Part shown: in pieces, positions 62,501 through 64,000 of the stretch | How positions within the stretch are numbered: the stretch's first letter is position 1 | How the letters are laid out: each line of letters starts with the position of its first letter | Assembly: GCA_016748015.1 (NCBI GenBank) | Contig: JAAOMT010000198.1 | Coordinates: forward strand, 300,894 to 364,893 | Length of the DNA: 64,000 nt | Reading direction: 5' to 3' | Source: Geosiphon pyriformis | Taxonomy: Eukaryota; Glomeromycota; Glomeromycetes; Archaeosporales; Geosiphonaceae | Translations under genes and position numbers: made by a program | Notes under the pieces: generated by a model | The model's input: only the letters and a program-made list of their open reading frames with translations | Told to the model about the DNA's origin: nothing | Database searches by the model: none

Positions 62501-64000
62501 TCTTTTGATGCAGCATACAACAATGCTTTCAACAAACTTTATCACTATCCTCATAATGCTGAAATGATTTTTGACCTAGCAATGGCATTAGTTAATAGAG
62601 CTACCAAAGAAGATGTTCATTAAATAAAAGAAGCAGAATATATTGAATACACCATAGAATTAGCTGGATTCAATTATAAAGATGAAGTAAAAGTGTACCA
62701 TTAAATTGCAAGTTACACCTACTCAACTAAAGAAGCTCAAACTCAATGGCTAGAATAAATGAACATTAAATTATGTAAGGAATGCATAATGCCTTGTGAT
62801 GAACAATAGTGTTCTGAATACTATGCTCTTAGCATTCTTTTGTCCAGTGAAAGTGATGAATATGAAATTGAATTTGGAGAACCTAAAGCAACAAAAGAAA
62901 TTAAAACAATACCCATTTATCTCATTGAAAATCAGCCTGTTTTACAACTCAAATACTTCAACAACAATAGACAAGGAATAAAACCCGAAAAAGCACATGA
63001 AATTAATGCTGGATATGACCTAAAATATCCAGACAAGAATACTCTTGTTCTTAAACCCAAATTTCTCACAAAAATCAACCTCAAAATTGCTCTTGAAATC
63101 CCACCAGAAGCAATGGTTCAAATCACCTCTTGGTCCTCTCTGACAAGCAAAGGAATCAATGTCAGAGGAGGAATAATTGATGCTGGATATACTGGTAACA
63201 TAACAGTAATACTTCATAATGAAACTGACAAGCCATTTAAGATTGAACATGCCAAGAAAATTGCCCAAGCCATTTATTTACTCTTAATCAACATTTCGGG
63301 TTTACAATTAGTCAATCAAAGAAAACTATTGGGAAAAAGTGAAAAAAAAACCCAAGGTTTTGGTTTAACTGGACGATTCATAGTTCCAGTAAACATAACT
63401 CTTAATGAACAGAAAGAATCTCACCAGATTTTATGACTTCCACAACCAATTACTATTTCACCCTTTGGAAAACACCCTGAAATTTACACTTGTAAAAAGC
63501 CAACAACCACACAACAAATTTTTAAGTCCAATGAACAAATCTGCTTGGAACATAATATCTTGATTCCAAACATTTATATTCCAGAAGGAACAAAGAAAAT
63601 CCAAGTTACTTTTTATAATTCTAACAATTTCCCCATAGTTTTATTAAATAACTTAAAAATTGGAGTTATTCACAGTAATATCTTTCAACAAGAACTACCC
63701 CAAATAGTTCCCAATTTCTTGGAAATCATTGGACATTTACTACCAAAAATCAATCCAAACCCCAACTCTGAAAACTACTATGTTGTCATAGAAAAACTAT
63801 CTCAAATCAACATAGGACAACTTGAACCACAACAACAGAGCCAGCTTAAAGAGCTAATTGCAGAATTTGCCAATATCTTTGCTGAAAACAACAATAACTT
63901 AGGAAGAACTGATTTGGTTCAACACCAAATCTATACAGAAAATGCCAAACCAAGACAACAGCAAGTCTACCAAGTTGCTTCAGAAAGTCACCAATTTATC
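59588..64000 (+). pseudogene. Ty3/gypsy Gag-Pol with dUTPase domain, 16 stops, runs off the window
   Basis: One frame from 59588 to 64000 (1,471 codons) with 16 stop codons and no frameshift. Order: N-terminal acidic Gag part; Retrotrans_gag capsid-like domain (60428-60740; EWFENLTTPFNDWTAFKTAF); Gln-rich linker; CCHC knuckle at 61025-61066 (CHYCEIPGH, stop in place of Trp, KRDC); aspartic protease (61640-61930; active site DSE at 61673-61681 instead of DSG, flap ADG, then GNDWL); a Cys-rich module (62231-62460); dUTPase (about 62990-63380); a beta-rich segment; and the entry to RT at the window edge (IYTENAKPRQQQVYQV). No ATG opens the frame at its start. Many stops are explained by TGG to TGA or CAA/CAG to TAA/TAG. 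Inactive, but recent compared with its neighbours. Confidence 0.85.
62990..63380 (+). pseudogene. dUTPase domain within the retroelement polyprotein
   Basis: This stretch itself has no stop. The five trimeric dUTPase motifs can be followed: motif 1 AGYDL; motif 2 SWSSLTSKGI, where the usual Arg of RSSL is Trp (TGG, a C to T change from CGG); motif 3 GGIIDAGYTGNI with the catalytic Asp and the Tyr that selects against ribose; motif 4 KKIAQAI; motif 5 TQGFGLTGR, the Gly-rich flap. dUTPase hydrolyses dUTP to dUMP and limits uracil incorporation. In retroviruses it is known in non-primate lentiviruses and betaretroviruses; here it lies between protease and RT. Confidence 0.85.

Overview
The window is nuclear DNA of a fungus, most likely an early-diverging one such as an arbuscular mycorrhizal (Glomeromycotina) species. 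That placement is inferred from extreme AT-richness, many short GT-AG introns (mostly 60-115 bp), a fungal-type gene set, and large decayed Ty3/gypsy and LINE elements. Two compact islands of ordinary GC content hold all the genes that look intact; nearly everything else is transposon sequence at different stages of decay.

Gene island 1 (about 19.4-24.1 kb) has three spliced genes. A Qc-SNARE of the syntaxin-8 type (+) carries His where the ionic zero-layer Gln is expected. An XLF/NHEJ1-like end-joining factor (+) follows. A mitochondrial ribosomal protein uL15m (-) converges on it. Gene island 2 (about 52.6-56.0 kb) holds a 16-exon gene for origin recognition complex subunit 3 (ORC3, -). They have no shared pathway and simply lie in the same gene-dense patches. 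I rebuilt their exon chains by hand from splice sites and reading phase; each closes exactly.

Transposons from left to right: an AT-rich dispersed repeat (called F here) holding two decayed hAT DNA transposons (1.6-5.0 and 5.7-10.1 kb), the second interrupted by a fold-back element (7.7-8.7 kb); a 6.9-kb LINE on the minus strand (LINE A, 10.9-17.8 kb); AT-rich sequence with decayed element fragments (24-29 kb); a second fold-back element (29.5-31.1 kb); a decayed Ty3/gypsy element (31.5-36.3 kb); a pair of 1.4-kb LTR-like direct repeats 140 bp apart (36.3-39.3 kb); the inverted second copy of F (40.4-50.0 kb) split by LINE B (+, 43.0-49.8 kb); and, upstream of ORC3, a nest in which an almost unrecognisable LINE (D) is followed by LINE C, itself interrupted by a younger Ty3/gypsy element with a dUTPase domain (58.6 kb to beyond the window end).

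Decay is dominated by C:G to T:A transitions: TGG to TGA stops, Cys to Tyr in zinc knuckles, Gly to Glu in the protease active site. In the youngest element there are 16 in-frame stops and no frameshift over 1,471 codons. Two 20-N gaps (10143-10162 and 23393-23412) are flanked by apparently identical sequence on both sides (524 and 356 bp). They look like unmerged overlapping contig ends rather than true gaps, and the second one breaks the uL15m gene model.
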